A program made the position numbers and the translations under genes. A stretch of DNA of 64,000 nucleotides from Burkholderiaceae bacterium 26. Lineage in GTDB: Bacteria > Pseudomonadota > Gammaproteobacteria > Burkholderiales > Burkholderiaceae. Under the pieces are notes generated by a model that had not been told where the DNA came from, did no database searches, and saw nothing but the letters and a program-made list of their open reading frames with translations. This document shows, piece after piece, positions 17,932-28,236 of the stretch (positions are counted from its first letter, which is position 1; every line of letters begins with the position of its first letter). The DNA lies in the NCBI GenBank assembly GCA_000955795.1, contig JYOB01000010.1:478562-542561 (forward strand), in the 5' to 3' direction.

Positions 17932-18972
17932 ATGGCAACCATCAAGGACGTGGCCGCATTGGCCGGAGTTTCGTTCACCACCGTCTCGCACGTCATCAAC
18001 AACACAAGACCGGTCAACGCCGAGACACGCAAACGCGTGGAAGAAGCCATCCGGGCCACCCGCTACGTGCCCAGCGCTGTGGCGCGCTCGCTCAAACACC
18101 GCACTACGCGCACCATCGGCGTGCTCGTGCCCACCGCCACCAACCCGTACTTTGCGGAGCTGGCGCGCGGCATTGAAGATGTGTGCGCGGCCGCGGGCTA
18201 CAGCGTCATCCTCTGCAACTCCGACGACGACCCCCGCAAGCAGCGCGACTACCTGCGCGTGCTGATGGAAAAACGCGTCGACGGCATCATCGTCAGCAGC
18301 GCCGGGCCGGACACGGCATTGGTTGAAGCGCTTGGTGAATCCGCGCTGCCCATCGTAATGGTCGACCGCCCGACCGAAGGCATCCAGGCCGATCAGGTGC
18401 AGGTCGATCACGAAGAAGGTGCGTACATGGCGACCAAGCATCTGCTGGACCTCGGCCACCGCCGCATCGCCTGCATCAGCGGGCCGTCGGCACTGAGCGT
18501 GACGGCAGAGCGCCTGGCCGGTTTCCACCGTGCGCTGCGCGAAGCCGGCGTGCCGGAAGGCTCCGCCCGCATTGCCGAAGGCGATTTCACCAGCCCCGGC
18601 GGCTACCGCGCCGCACGCCAGTTGCTGACCGAAGGCGAGATGCCCACGGCCATCTTTGCCGGCAATGACCTGATGGGCATTGGTGCGCTGCGTGCTGCGG
18701 CGGAACTGGGCATTCCCGTGCCGAAAGCGCTGTCCGTGATGGGCTTTGACGACATCGAACTGAGCCGCTACGTCTATCCGGCGCTGTCCACCGTTGGCCA
18801 ATCGATCCGCCAGTTGGGCGAGACCACCGCGCAGACGCTGCTCGAACACCTCGGCGACAACGCCTTGCGCCATCCCGTGGAAGAGCGGCGTGCGCGCCGC
18901 ATCGTGCTGCCGCCGCGCCTGTCTTTGCGCGAGTCGACCGCCGAACCCGAGCGCCCCGCCCGCGCCGCCTGA
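17932..18972 (+). CDS. rbsR: LacI-family ribose repressor
   Basis: 346 aa. The N-terminal helix-turn-helix is MATIKDVAALAGVSFTTVSHVINN with the hinge RYVPSAVARSLKHR; the rest is a sugar-binding core (TIGVLVPTATNPYFAELARGIED, MGFDDIELSRYVYPALSTV). It likely represses rbs by binding the palindrome at 14231 and is released by ribose. An AGAGGAGAT ribosome binding site precedes the ATG. It lies between rbsC and rbsK. Confidence 0.9.
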   Translation: MATIKDVAALAGVSFTTVSHVINNTRPVNAETRKRVEEAIRATRYVPSAVARSLKHRTTRTIGVLVPTATNPYFAELARGIEDVCAAAGYSVILCNSDDDPRKQRDYLRVLMEKRVDGIIVSSAGPDTALVEALGESALPIVMVDRPTEGIQADQVQVDHEEGAYMATKHLLDLGHRRIACISGPSALSVTAERLAGFHRALREAGVPEGSARIAEGDFTSPGGYRAARQLLTEGEMPTAIFAGNDLMGIGALRAAAELGIPVPKALSVMGFDDIELSRYVYPALSTVGQSIRQLGETTAQTLLEHLGDNALRHPVEERRARRIVLPPRLSLRESTAEPERPARAA

Positions 18973-19009
18973 TCCCGCATTCCTTTCACGCTTTCAACGT
19001 AGTTTTGCC

Positions 19010-19975
19010 ATGGTGGCCAAGCGCCCTTCCGCCTCTTCTGCCCACCCCGCTGCCGACGTGCTGATCGTCGGCAGCCTGAATATGGATCTCGTGATCCGCA
19101 CGCCGCGCTTGCCGCGTCCCGGGCAAACGGTTGCTGCGCCTGCGCTGGAAACCATCCCGGGCGGCAAGGGTGCCAACCAGGCCGTGGCGGCTGCGCGCCT
19201 GGGGGCCCGTGTCGCCATGCTCGGCTGCGTGGGTGACGACGCATACGGCACCGCACTGCGCGACGGCCTGCGTCGCGAGGGCGTGGACACGTCGATGGTG
19301 TCGGTGCACGCCGGGGCGGCCACCGGCATCGCCTGCGTGACCGTGGCCAACAGCGGCCAGAACACCATCGTCATCGTGGCCGGCGCCAACGAATTGCTGA
19401 CACCAGCCATGATCGAAGCGCAGCGGGCTGCGTTCGAACGCGCACGCGTGATCGTCTGTCAGTTGGAGTCTCCGCCGGATGCGGTGGAATGTGCGCTCAA
19501 GCTGGGGCAGCGGCTTGGCAAAACGGTCATCCTGAACCCGGCGCCTGCCATCGGCCCGCTGCCTACCCCATGGATTGCGGCCTGCGATTACCTGATCCCG
19601 AACGAAACCGAAGCGGCCCTGCTGACAGCCCGGCCTGTCGATTCGCCCGAAGCCGCGCTGGATGCCGCCGCTGATCTGCATGCGCAGGGTGCGCGGCACG
19701 TGATTGTCACGCTGGGCGCGCGCGGCGTGGCCTACGTAGATGCGCAATCTCGCCTGCTGATGCCGGCACCCATCGCGCAAGCCATCGACACCACCGCTGC
19801 CGGCGATACGTTTGTCGGCGCGCTGGCTGCGGCGCTGGCGGAAGGCGTGGCGCCCGATACGGCCATCGCATTTGGGCAAGCCGCGGCGGCAGTGTCAGTC
19901 ACGCGGCTCGGCGCGCAGCCATCCATTCCGTTCCGTAGCGAGTTGGGCGCGCCTGCCGCGCCCGCAACCCACTAG
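19010..19975 (+). CDS. rbsK: Ribokinase
   Basis: 321 aa PfkB-family kinase that phosphorylates D-ribose to ribose 5-phosphate. The substrate motif GGKGANQAVAAARLGA is near residue 52, and the C-terminal anion-hole/catalytic motif DTTAAGDTFVGAL carries the catalytic Asp, matching E. coli ribokinase. It is the last gene of the ribose cluster; no rbsD (mutarotase) is present. The ATG at 19010 was chosen because the upstream frame lies within rbsR. Confidence 0.92.
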   Translation: MVAKRPSASSAHPAADVLIVGSLNMDLVIRTPRLPRPGQTVAAPALETIPGGKGANQAVAAARLGARVAMLGCVGDDAYGTALRDGLRREGVDTSMVSVHAGAATGIACVTVANSGQNTIVIVAGANELLTPAMIEAQRAAFERARVIVCQLESPPDAVECALKLGQRLGKTVILNPAPAIGPLPTPWIAACDYLIPNETEAALLTARPVDSPEAALDAAADLHAQGARHVIVTLGARGVAYVDAQSRLLMPAPIAQAIDTTAAGDTFVGALAAALAEGVAPDTAIAFGQAAAAVSVTRLGAQPSIPFRSELGAPAAPATH

Positions 19976-19977
19976 AC

Positions 19978-22062
19978 CTAGACCGGCGTGCTGGTGCTGG
20001 GCGGCGTGCTCACAGTCGGGGCACGCGGCACCAGCAGGCACAGCGGGTCCCGCAAGATTCGGCGCCACACGGCACCCGTCACGCGTTTGCGATCGACTCC
20101 GCGCAGGTTGCGTGAGCGCATCGCCATATTGAAGGCCAGCGCGAACGACACCAGCACGTTCAGCACCCCCATCAGCGCAATACCTGCCACAGCCAGCCAG
20201 AACGGCGCCGTGTGCATCACGTCGGGGCCAAGCACGCCCACGGCTGTTGCCACCGCACCAGTCGACAGCGTGACGTGACGCACTTCCATACGCGGGCCGA
20301 AAAACGACAGGATCTCGGGCCCCAGCCCGAGCATGAAGCCCAGCGATACGTTGGCGACAATGCCCGACAGATTGCGCTTCCAGAAGCTGGCGATGCGCTG
20401 TGCGCCCTGCGTGCCGACCATGAACCGCAAGCGCCGGTGGTAGGCAATCACGTCATGCACACGGTGCAGCGCAAACCAGTTGTCGGCCCACCCCGCCGCC
20501 AGGCTTGAGGCCCACAGCAGCACGCCCGTGAAGATCGCGTACAGCGGCGTCGGCCCAAGGATCGAAAACGAATCGATGGTCGCCATCGCCTTCGCTGCCG
20601 AAACCAGATCCGTATGGAAGAAACGCCCCGCCAGCCACTGCACCAGGAAAGCCACCGGCGCCACGGCCACCAGGTTGCCTGCAATCGCCGCCGCGTTGGA
20701 GCGGATCATGGCGACCGTGTCGTCGACAAAGCGGTCCAGCCCTTCCTGGCGGCCCACCTGATCGAGCCGGTGCGCCAGTGCGGGCGCGGTCATGGCGGGC
20801 TGTTTGGTGGCCAGCGTGAAATGCGCGAAATGGATGCCGAGAAAGCTGACCGCATAGTTGATCGACGCGAACAACCCTTCGGTAAAGCGCGACAAATGCG
20901 CCCCGGTGATGAAGAACTTGATGTACACCGTGGCCGCCGTAATGACGCCGCCGCCGGCTGCAGCCTTGACCATCGCGCCGTATTCCTTGCCGTCGCGGGT
21001 GATGTAGTGCTCGCCGCTTTCCGCAGAGCGCTCGACCACCTTGCGCGCCAAATCAGCAAACGTGGAGCGAATCAGATACCCCACGCTGCGGCGATGCTGG
21101 CTGGCCGACACCAGTTCGGCCGTCATATGCACGAAGCGGCGCGAGCCCTGCGTATCCGCCCACGCCGTGAGCAGCAAATCGATGCGGCCCAGCCACGCCT
21201 TCATGCGTTCGACCTGGAACACGACTTCCACCGAGACACCGTTCTCGTCCAAATGCTGATACACGCTGGCCGCAGCTGAGCGGCAGCGGTCCAGCACTGC
21301 GCGGAAGTAGTTGAGTTCCTGCAGGAACTGCTCCGGGCTCGCCAGCTCCGTGTCGGGCCGTTCAAGAAAGATCGCGTTGGCCGCATCAGCCAGCAGATAG
21401 AACGGAGAATCGGTGAGTTCCGCATGGTCCATGCGGCTGCGGATACCGCGCGACAAACCCGCCGCACGGACCTGACTGATCAGGATCTGGATGCCGATGC
21501 CAAGACTGCGCTCCAGTCGCGTCTGGCCGGCTGCGTGATCGGCATCCGTCATCCCCGCACGGAACAGCGCATAAAGGCGCGTGACCAGTTCATCGTCCAG
21601 GCCATCCACCCACTGGGCATCGGTCGGCCCCACAAACAGCAGTGCAAACAACGTTGCCAGTTGCGGCTGATTGGGTGCGGGCGGCAGCAAGCGCGCCTGC
21701 CAGCGGTCGATCAACTCGCTCCAGAAACCCGAGCGTGACGAAAGCCCCGTATCGCACAGCAGCGACACCGGATCGTTGTCCTGCACGATGCTGCGCAATG
21801 TCTGCCCGACGCGTTCAGCCAAGGCCGGATTGTTCTCCAGCACCTGCAGCAGATAGCGCAGACGCGCATAGCGCCAAGACCCCGATTCAGCGCCAACAGG
21901 CCGCTCTGCCCGGCGCAGCCAATAGCCCAGCTCGATCAGCCATTCGTTGCGTTCGGCCAGACTGCGCGTGGGTTCGAACTGGGCGAGGATGGCATCGAGT
22001 TGATGGCTGGCGTGCCGGGAAGCGCGCCACTTGCGCCACGGGTTAAGCAAAAAATTGAACAT
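19978..22062 (-). CDS. Gcr/'SpecificRecomb' family membrane protein (annotated as site-specific recombinase)
   Basis: 694 aa. The first 350 residues are soluble and helical; the C-terminal half has several hydrophobic segments (for example AAAIAGNLVAVAPVAFLVQ, LGPTPLYAIFTGVLLWASS and FWLAVAGIALMGVLNVLVS). This matches the family often annotated as a site-specific recombinase (Gcr, PF10136), though I see no tyrosine or serine recombinase motif and the membrane segments fit poorly with that role. AAGGGAG precedes the ATG at 22060-22062. It is convergent with rbsK, two bases apart, and the stop lies right against it. Confidence 0.75.
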   Translation of the reverse strand: MFNFLLNPWRKWRASRHASHQLDAILAQFEPTRSLAERNEWLIELGYWLRRAERPVGAESGSWRYARLRYLLQVLENNPALAERVGQTLRSIVQDNDPVSLLCDTGLSSRSGFWSELIDRWQARLLPPAPNQPQLATLFALLFVGPTDAQWVDGLDDELVTRLYALFRAGMTDADHAAGQTRLERSLGIGIQILISQVRAAGLSRGIRSRMDHAELTDSPFYLLADAANAIFLERPDTELASPEQFLQELNYFRAVLDRCRSAAASVYQHLDENGVSVEVVFQVERMKAWLGRIDLLLTAWADTQGSRRFVHMTAELVSASQHRRSVGYLIRSTFADLARKVVERSAESGEHYITRDGKEYGAMVKAAAGGGVITAATVYIKFFITGAHLSRFTEGLFASINYAVSFLGIHFAHFTLATKQPAMTAPALAHRLDQVGRQEGLDRFVDDTVAMIRSNAAAIAGNLVAVAPVAFLVQWLAGRFFHTDLVSAAKAMATIDSFSILGPTPLYAIFTGVLLWASSLAAGWADNWFALHRVHDVIAYHRRLRFMVGTQGAQRIASFWKRNLSGIVANVSLGFMLGLGPEILSFFGPRMEVRHVTLSTGAVATAVGVLGPDVMHTAPFWLAVAGIALMGVLNVLVSFALAFNMAMRSRNLRGVDRKRVTGAVWRRILRDPLCLLVPRAPTVSTPPSTSTPV

Positions 22063-22231
22063 CGAACTCCCTTGATGGCGGACGCGTGCAGTCGAGCGCT
22101 GCAGCACGTGCCGGTTCCCCGGTCAGGCGACGCACGGCGCCTGAATTTTGCTCTGAAATGGCGTCAAAAATCACGCGCCGCCTGCTTGGAGCAAGGCGGC
22201 GCGAATCCGACAACGCAAGTGGCCGCGCAGT

Positions 22232-24322
22232 TCAGGCAGCCGGAACGATATGGTCTTCGCCGCTCGCCCCGAAGAGCTGCGACTTGAGCTTGGCAAGCTG
22301 ATCGCGCACCGCCGCCGCCTTTTCGAATTCGAGGTTCTTGGCGTGATCGAGCATCTGTTTTTCCAGGCGCTTGATTTCCTTGGACGCCTGCTTCTCGCTC
22401 ATGTCTTCGTACTTGGCGGCCTCTTGCGCGGCCTTCAGTTCGGCGCGCGCGTCGTCGACGTTGTACACGCCGTCGATGATGTCCTTGATGCGCTTGACGA
22501 CGCCACGCGGCGTAATGCCGTGCGCTTCGTTGTGAGCGATCTGCTTGGCACGGCGGCGCTCGGTTTCGCCGATTGCCTTCTTCATCGAATCGGTCATGCG
22601 ATCGGCATAAAGGATGGCGGTGCCGTTCACGTTCCGCGCGGCGCGGCCGATCGTCTGGATGAGCGAGCGCTCGGCGCGCAGGAAGCCTTCCTTGTCGGCA
22701 TCCAGAATCGCCACGAGTGACACTTCGGGAATATCCAGCCCTTCGCGCAGCAGGTTGATACCGACCAGCACATCGAACGTGCCCAGGCGCAGGTCGCGGA
22801 TGATCTCCACGCGTTCTACGGTATCGATGTCCGAATGCAGGTAGCGGACTTTGACGCCGTTCTCCGACAGGAACTCGGTCAGTTGCTCCGCCATGCGCTT
22901 GGTGAGCGTGGTCACCAGCACACGCTCGCCAGCCTCGACGCGCACATGGATCTCGGACAGCAGGTCGTCGACCTGCGTCGTAGCCGGGCGCACCTCGATG
23001 ATCGGGTCGACGAGGCCCGTGGGGCGCACGACCTGCTCCACGACTTCCGTGCCCGCCGTCTTCTTTTCGTAATCCCCGGGCGTGGCAGACACGAACGTCA
23101 CCTGCCGCATCTTGGTCTCGAATTCGGCGAACTTGAGCGGCCGGTTGTCGAGCGCGGAAGGCAGGCGGAACCCGTATTCAGCCAGCGTTTCCTTGCGCGC
23201 GCGGTCACCGTTGTACATGCCGTTGAGCTGACCGATCAGCACGTGCGATTCATCGAGGAACATCAGCGCATCCGGCGGCAGGTAGTCGACCAGCGTCGGC
23301 GGCGGCTCGCCCGGTGCAGAGCCGGACAGATGTCGCGAATAGTTCTCGATGCCCTTGCAGAAGCCCAGCTCCTGCAGCATCTCCAGATCGAAGCGCGTGC
23401 GCTGTTCCAGCCGCTGCGCTTCCACCAGCTTGTTTTCCTTGTAGAAGAAATCGAGCCGTTCGCGCAGCTCGGCCTTGATGGTCTCGATGGCGCGCAGCAC
23501 GGTCTCGCGCGGCGTCACGTAGTGGCTCGACGGGTACACCGTAAAGCGCGGAATCTTCTGCCGCACACGGCCGGTCAGCGGGTCGAACAGCTGCAGCGAT
23601 TCGACCTCATCGTCGAACAGCTCCAGACGCACGGCCATCTCTGCGTGCTCAGCCGGAAAAATGTCGACCGTATCGCCACGCACGCGGAAGGTGCCGCGCT
23701 GGAAATCCGTCTCGTTGCGCGTGTACTGCATGGCGATCAGGCGTGCGATCACGTCACGCTGGCTCACCTTGTCACCCGCGCGCAGCGTCAGGATCATCTG
23801 GTGGTATTCGCTCGGGTTGCCGATACCGTAAATGGCCGACACAGTGGCCACGATCACCACATCGCGGCGCTCCAGCAGGCTCTTGGTGGCGGAGAGCCGC
23901 ATCTGCTCGATGTGCTCGTTGATCGACGAGTCCTTCTCGATGAAGAGATCACGCTGCGGCACATAGGCCTCAGGCTGGTAGTAGTCGTAGTACGAGACGA
24001 AGTACTCCACCGCATTGCGCGGGAAAAACTCGCGAAACTCCGAATACAGCTGTGCCGCCAGCGTCTTGTTCGGCGCAAACACGATGGCCGGCCGCCCCAC
24101 CTGCGCGATCACATTGGCCATGGTGAAGGTCTTGCCCGAGCCCGTCACGCCCAGCAGGGTCTGGTACGACAGGCCGTCGCCAATGTTCTCCACGAGCTGG
24201 CGAATCGCCTCTGGCTGGTCGCCGGCCGGCGGATACGGCTGGTACAACTGGAACGGCGAGCCCTCGAAAGTCACAAACTTCGACTCATCGTGCGGGCTGG
24301 GGACTTGGCTCAGATCGGTCAT
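22232..24322 (-). CDS. uvrB: Excinuclease ABC subunit B
   Basis: 696 aa. UvrB is the damage-verifying helicase-like subunit of nucleotide excision repair. Walker A GVTGSGKT, the beta-hairpin region [24 protein letters not shown] in shorter pieces, the LMFLDESHV motif II, the QTIGRAARN motif VI and the C-terminal UVR motif ([22 protein letters not shown]) are all present. The ATG at 24320-24322 is used because the 47-codon upstream extension is not conserved. It follows the divergent aminotransferase spacer. Confidence 0.97.
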   Translation of the reverse strand: MTDLSQVPSPHDESKFVTFEGSPFQLYQPYPPAGDQPEAIRQLVENIGDGLSYQTLLGVTGSGKTFTMANVIAQVGRPAIVFAPNKTLAAQLYSEFREFFPRNAVEYFVSYYDYYQPEAYVPQRDLFIEKDSSINEHIEQMRLSATKSLLERRDVVIVATVSAIYGIGNPSEYHQMILTLRAGDKVSQRDVIARLIAMQYTRNETDFQRGTFRVRGDTVDIFPAEHAEMAVRLELFDDEVESLQLFDPLTGRVRQKIPRFTVYPSSHYVTPRETVLRAIETIKAELRERLDFFYKENKLVEAQRLEQRTRFDLEMLQELGFCKGIENYSRHLSGSAPGEPPPTLVDYLPPDALMFLDESHVLIGQLNGMYNGDRARKETLAEYGFRLPSALDNRPLKFAEFETKMRQVTFVSATPGDYEKKTAGTEVVEQVVRPTGLVDPIIEVRPATTQVDDLLSEIHVRVEAGERVLVTTLTKRMAEQLTEFLSENGVKVRYLHSDIDTVERVEIIRDLRLGTFDVLVGINLLREGLDIPEVSLVAILDADKEGFLRAERSLIQTIGRAARNVNGTAILYADRMTDSMKKAIGETERRRAKQIAHNEAHGITPRGVVKRIKDIIDGVYNVDDARAELKAAQEAAKYEDMSEKQASKEIKRLEKQMLDHAKNLEFEKAAAVRDQLAKLKSQLFGASGEDHIVPAA

Positions 24323-24658
24323 GGCGGCGGGTAGGATGGCAGCGCGGGAAGTCGACAAAGTGACTCGCACGCCCTCGGAAAGTGAGGGCGGCAGCGGCAA
24401 TTGCAACCAATCGTCTAGTGTAGCGTGCGGCCCGGGCAATCGTTTGGACAGCCGGGGCGGCAAATCTGTACTGGCCGTTCAAACGCCTTAGGCGCCTGTT
24501 CTGCAAGGATTTTTCGGGCGATTAGAGCCTGTATTCGGTACAATCCATCTTCGTGCGCGCCTCGTTGTACATCTGGCGCCGGGCGACCCGCCCCGGAGTC
24601 CGCGCCGCACCGCCTGCAAGATCCCACCGAATTCCGAACCAACCGATCGAGACATCTC
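24323..24658. other. Divergent spacer uvrB / aminotransferase
   Basis: 336 bp with no gene. TACAAT at 24539-24544 is a plausible -10 for the aminotransferase, with weak -35 support. A CTGTATTCGGTACAA stretch (24529-24543) only partly matches a LexA box, so SOS control of uvrB is not supported here. Confidence 0.5.
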
Positions 24659-25855
24659 ATGTCGCTTTTCTCCGCCGTCGAACTGGCTCCGCGCGATCCC
24701 ATCCTGGGCCTGAATGAAGCTTTCAACGCCGATACCCGCGCCACCAAAGTGAATCTGGGCGTGGGCGTGTACTTCACCGACGAAGGGAAAATTCCGGTGC
24801 TGCGCGCCGTGCAGGAAGCCGAGAAGGCCCGCCTGGCCGCCGCTGCCCCGCGTGGCTACCTGCCGATCGAAGGCATTGCCGCCTACGACCAGGCCGTGCA
24901 GAAGCTGCTGTTCGGCGCTGAATCGCCCCTGATCACCGAAGGCCGCGTGGTCACCGCACAAGCCCTGGGCGGCACCGGCGCACTGAAGATCGGCGCCGAC
25001 TTCCTCAAGCGCCTGTACCCGAACGCCAAGGTCGCCATTTCCGACCCGAGCTGGGAAAACCACCGCGCGCTGTTCGAGTCGGCCGGCTTCGAAGTCGTCA
25101 ACTACGCGTACTACGATGCCCCGTCGCACGGCCTGAACTTCGCCGGCATGATGGATTCGCTCAACAGCTACGCGCCTAACACGATCGTCGTGCTGCACGC
25201 CTGCTGCCACAACCCCACCGGCGTGGACATGACCACCGAGCAGTGGAAACAGGTCGTGGAAGTCATCAAGGCAAAGAACCTGATTCCGTTCCTCGACATG
25301 GCTTACCAAGGCTTTGCCGACGGCATCCAGCAAGACGGCCTGGCCGTGCGCTTGTTTGCTGAATCGGGCCTGCCGTTCTTCGTTTCCAGCTCGTTCTCGA
25401 AGTCGTTCTCGCTGTACGGCGAGCGCGTCGGCGCACTGTCGATCGTGACGACCAGCAAGGACGAGGCCGCTCGCGTGCTGTCGCAGGTCAAGCGTGTGAT
25501 CCGCACGAACTACTCGAACCCGCCGACGCACGGTGGCACGATCGTCGCCAGCGTGCTGACGAGCCCTGAGCTGCGCGCGATGTGGGAACAGGAACTGGGC
25601 GAAATGCGCGACCGCATCAAGTCGATGCGCAACGCGCTGGTCGACAAGCTGGCCGCCAAGGGCGTGAAGACCGATTTCTCGTTCGTGAAGGCACAGCGTG
25701 GCATGTTCTCGTACTCCGGCCTGACCTCCGCGCAAGTGGACCGCCTGCGCAACGAGCACGGCATCTACGCCGTGTCGACCGGCCGCATCTGCGTGGCCGC
25801 GCTGAACACGCACAACATCGACGCCGTGGTGAACGCCATCGCTGACGTCCTGTAA
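24659..25855 (+). CDS. tyrB: Aspartate/aromatic amino acid aminotransferase
   Basis: 398 aa, class I fold type I. The PLP lysine is Lys248 in SSSFSKSFSLYGERVG; the Asp/Tyr pair that holds the cofactor is in FLDMAYQGFADG and the asparagine in HNPTGVDM. It moves amino groups between aspartate or aromatic amino acids and 2-oxo acids. The start MSLFSAVELAPRDPILGLNE is the family start and the 78-codon upstream open frame is not. A terminator follows. Confidence 0.9.
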   Translation: MSLFSAVELAPRDPILGLNEAFNADTRATKVNLGVGVYFTDEGKIPVLRAVQEAEKARLAAAAPRGYLPIEGIAAYDQAVQKLLFGAESPLITEGRVVTAQALGGTGALKIGADFLKRLYPNAKVAISDPSWENHRALFESAGFEVVNYAYYDAPSHGLNFAGMMDSLNSYAPNTIVVLHACCHNPTGVDMTTEQWKQVVEVIKAKNLIPFLDMAYQGFADGIQQDGLAVRLFAESGLPFFVSSSFSKSFSLYGERVGALSIVTTSKDEAARVLSQVKRVIRTNYSNPPTHGGTIVASVLTSPELRAMWEQELGEMRDRIKSMRNALVDKLAAKGVKTDFSFVKAQRGMFSYSGLTSAQVDRLRNEHGIYAVSTGRICVAALNTHNIDAVVNAIADVL

Positions 25856-25895
25856 GGTGCGGTAGGCGTCACGCCTCAGGTGCAATTGCAAAAAG

Positions 25896-25919
25896 AAAAG
25901 CGGCTTCGGCCGCTTTTTT
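25896..25919 (+). terminator. Intrinsic terminator after tyrB
   Basis: AAAAGCGGC-TTCG-GCCGCTTTTTT hairpin with T tail. Confidence 0.9.
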
Positions 25920-26059
25920 GCTGCATGAGAATAGACTGACACGGGCGCATCATAGAGCGACGCAACACTCTGTTATCAGGGTTTATGCTGCATCGCAGTA
26001 ACATGCGCCTAGGTGCATAATCGTTTGCGTCGCCCTCGCCACCACAGACCGGTCCAGCC

Positions 26060-27331
26060 ATGCTTTACCAGCTTCATGAATTCCAGCGCGCCCTGCTCAG
26101 CCCCATGACGGCTTGGGCCCAAGCGACCGCCAAGACCTTCACCAACCCACTGAGTCCGCTCTCCCTGATGCCGGGCGCGCAACGCTACGCTGCGGGCTAC
26201 GAGCTGCTGTACCGCCTGGGCAAGGAGTATGAAAAGCCGGAATTCGGCATCCGCTCCGTCAAGTCCAACGGCCGCGACATTCCCATCGTCGAACAGACCA
26301 TCATCGAGAAGCCGTTCTGCCGCCTGATCCGCTTCAAGCGCTACGCCGACGACGCCGAGACCATCAAGCTGCTCAAGGATGAGCCGATCGTGCTTGTGTG
26401 CGCACCGCTGTCGGGCCACCACTCCACGCTGCTGCGCGACACCGTGCGCACGCTGCTGCAGGATCACAAGGTGTACGTGACCGACTGGATCGACGCCCGC
26501 ATGGTGCCGGCCGAAGAAGGTGCCTTCCACCTGTCGGACTACATCAACTACATCCGCGAGTTCATCAATCACATTGGCGCCGACAAGCTGCACGTGATCT
26601 CGGTGTGTCAGCCGACCGTGCCCGTGCTGGCCGCCATCTCGCTGATGGCCTCGGACGGTGAGAAGACACCGCGCACCATGACCATGATGGGTGGCCCGAT
26701 CGATGCACGTAAGAGCCCGACCTCCGTCAACTCGCTGGCGACCAACAAGTCGCACAGCTGGTTCGAGAACAACGTGATCTACACGGTGCCGGCCAACTAT
26801 CCGGGGCACGGCCGCAAGGTTTATCCGGGCTTCCTGCAGCACGCCGGCTTCGTGGCGATGAACCCGGACCGCCACCTGTCATCGCACTACGACTATTACC
26901 TGAACCTGATCGAGGGCGACACGGAAGACGCGGAAGCCCACGTACGCTTCTACGACGAGTACAACGCCGTGCTCGACATGGCGGCCGAGTATTACCTCGA
27001 AACCATCCGCGACGTGTTCCAGGAATTCCACCTGGCCAACGGCACGTGGGTGGTGGAAGGCAAGCCGGTGCGCCCGCAGGACATCAAGAGCACTGCGCTC
27101 TTCACCATCGAGGGCGAGCTGGACGACATCTCCGGCAGCGGTCAGACCGAAGCCGCGCATGGCCTGTGCACCGGTATCCCGAACGCGCGCAAGCAGCATC
27201 TGACGGCACCCAAGTGCGGCCACTACGGCATCTTCTCGGGTCGCCGCTGGCGCGAGCAGGTGTATCCGCAGTTGCGTGATTTCATTCGCCGCAACGAAGA
27301 GAGCGCTCCGCGCATCAAAGCGGTCGCGTAA
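26060..27331 (+). CDS. phaZ: Intracellular polyhydroxybutyrate depolymerase
   Basis: 423 aa, very like PhaZ1 (PhaZa1) of Cupriavidus necator from the first residues (MLYQLHEFQR). It hydrolyses stored poly-3-hydroxybutyrate granules. The nucleophile is Cys183 in HVISVCQPTVPVL, the cysteine known to be catalytic in this family; later blocks are TMMGGPIDARKSPT, HLSSHYDYYLNL and CGHYGIFSGRRWRE with the catalytic His region. A rho-independent terminator follows. The TetR gene downstream is convergent. Confidence 0.95.
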   Translation: MLYQLHEFQRALLSPMTAWAQATAKTFTNPLSPLSLMPGAQRYAAGYELLYRLGKEYEKPEFGIRSVKSNGRDIPIVEQTIIEKPFCRLIRFKRYADDAETIKLLKDEPIVLVCAPLSGHHSTLLRDTVRTLLQDHKVYVTDWIDARMVPAEEGAFHLSDYINYIREFINHIGADKLHVISVCQPTVPVLAAISLMASDGEKTPRTMTMMGGPIDARKSPTSVNSLATNKSHSWFENNVIYTVPANYPGHGRKVYPGFLQHAGFVAMNPDRHLSSHYDYYLNLIEGDTEDAEAHVRFYDEYNAVLDMAAEYYLETIRDVFQEFHLANGTWVVEGKPVRPQDIKSTALFTIEGELDDISGSGQTEAAHGLCTGIPNARKQHLTAPKCGHYGIFSGRRWREQVYPQLRDFIRRNEESAPRIKAVA

Positions 27332-27347
27332 GCCTTAAGCACCCAAG

Positions 27348-27376
27348 AAAAAGCCTCGCACCCGCGAGGCTTTTTT
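27348..27376 (+). terminator. Intrinsic terminator between phaZ and tetR-family gene
   Basis: GCCTCGC-ACCC-GCGAGGC stem with flanking A5 and T6; it can work in both directions for the convergent genes. Confidence 0.9.
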
Positions 27377-27400
27377 GTTGCGCGACGATGCTTCAGCCGA

Positions 27401-28096
27401 TCAGCTCTTGGGCCTATCCAGATACGCCAGCAGCATCTTGATATGCAGTTGAGCGAACGCCTCATGTTCATCAGCCGAGGCAATGTCGCGGCCCACCACT
27501 GCGCTGATCGTATAGCGGTTGGACAGGACGTAATAACCCAGCGCCGAGATCGTCAAATACAGGCGCGACACATCGACGTCCTCACGAAAGATGCCGCTGC
27601 GCTGGCCGCGCTCGACCACGCCGCGCAGCACCTCGATAACCGGGTTGACCAGCTCGACAAGGTGCGGTGACGTCTTCAGATGCCGCGCCTCGTGCAGGTT
27701 TTCGCTGTTGAGCAGGCGGATGAACTCGGGGTTCTCGTAATAGAAGTCCCAGACGAAACGCGCAAGCTGGACGACTGCCTCACGCGGGTCCGACGACTCG
27801 ATCTGCACCTGCTCTTCCGCCTCCTTGAAGCGGAAATACATGTGTTCGAGCACGGTCAGAAAAAGCTTTTCCTTGCTGCCGTAGTAGTAATACAGCATGC
27901 GCTCATTGGTCTCGGCGCGGCGGGCGATGGCGTCGACGCGGGCACCGGCAAAACCGCCCCGCGAGAACTCCTCGATGGCAGCAGCAAGGATGCGTCGGCG
28001 CGTGCCGGCGGGGTCACGACGCGTGCGGGGTGCGGCGGATTCGCCATGAGCATCAGCTTCGATGTCGGCGATTGGTGCGGCTTGGTGAGACGGCAT
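27401..28096 (-). CDS. TetR/AcrR-family transcriptional regulator
   Basis: 231 aa. A disordered N-terminus of about 27 residues leads to the HTH domain (RRRILAAAIEEFSRGGFAGARVDAIARRAET then MLYYYYGSKEKLF). The C-terminal ligand domain is helical. The pairing with phaZ is only convergent, so its target is unknown; it may regulate itself or the divergent rnfB-like gene 140 bp away. Confidence 0.88.
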   Translation of the reverse strand: MPSHQAAPIADIEADAHGESAAPRTRRDPAGTRRRILAAAIEEFSRGGFAGARVDAIARRAETNERMLYYYYGSKEKLFLTVLEHMYFRFKEAEEQVQIESSDPREAVVQLARFVWDFYYENPEFIRLLNSENLHEARHLKTSPHLVELVNPVIEVLRGVVERGQRSGIFREDVDVSRLYLTISALGYYVLSNRYTISAVVGRDIASADEHEAFAQLHIKMLLAYLDRPKS

Positions 28097-28236
28097 GGCA
28101 CCTCGGTCCGTTTAGAACGCAGGAATTATGTCATAGGGTTGATACATGCCCGCCGTATGCCACGTCAGGGCATGCACGCCTTGCGCGGGGGCCAAATCGG
28201 CGATAATGGCAGGCTATTCAAACAACAAGTCCCATC

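Noticed and set aside
19978..22062. Mobile element suggested by the recombinase family name
   Set aside because: No terminal repeats, integrase motif or cargo; the protein is membrane-like.
24527..24546. LexA box upstream of uvrB
   Set aside because: Only the left half (CTGT) and part of the right half match; the required ACAG end is missing.
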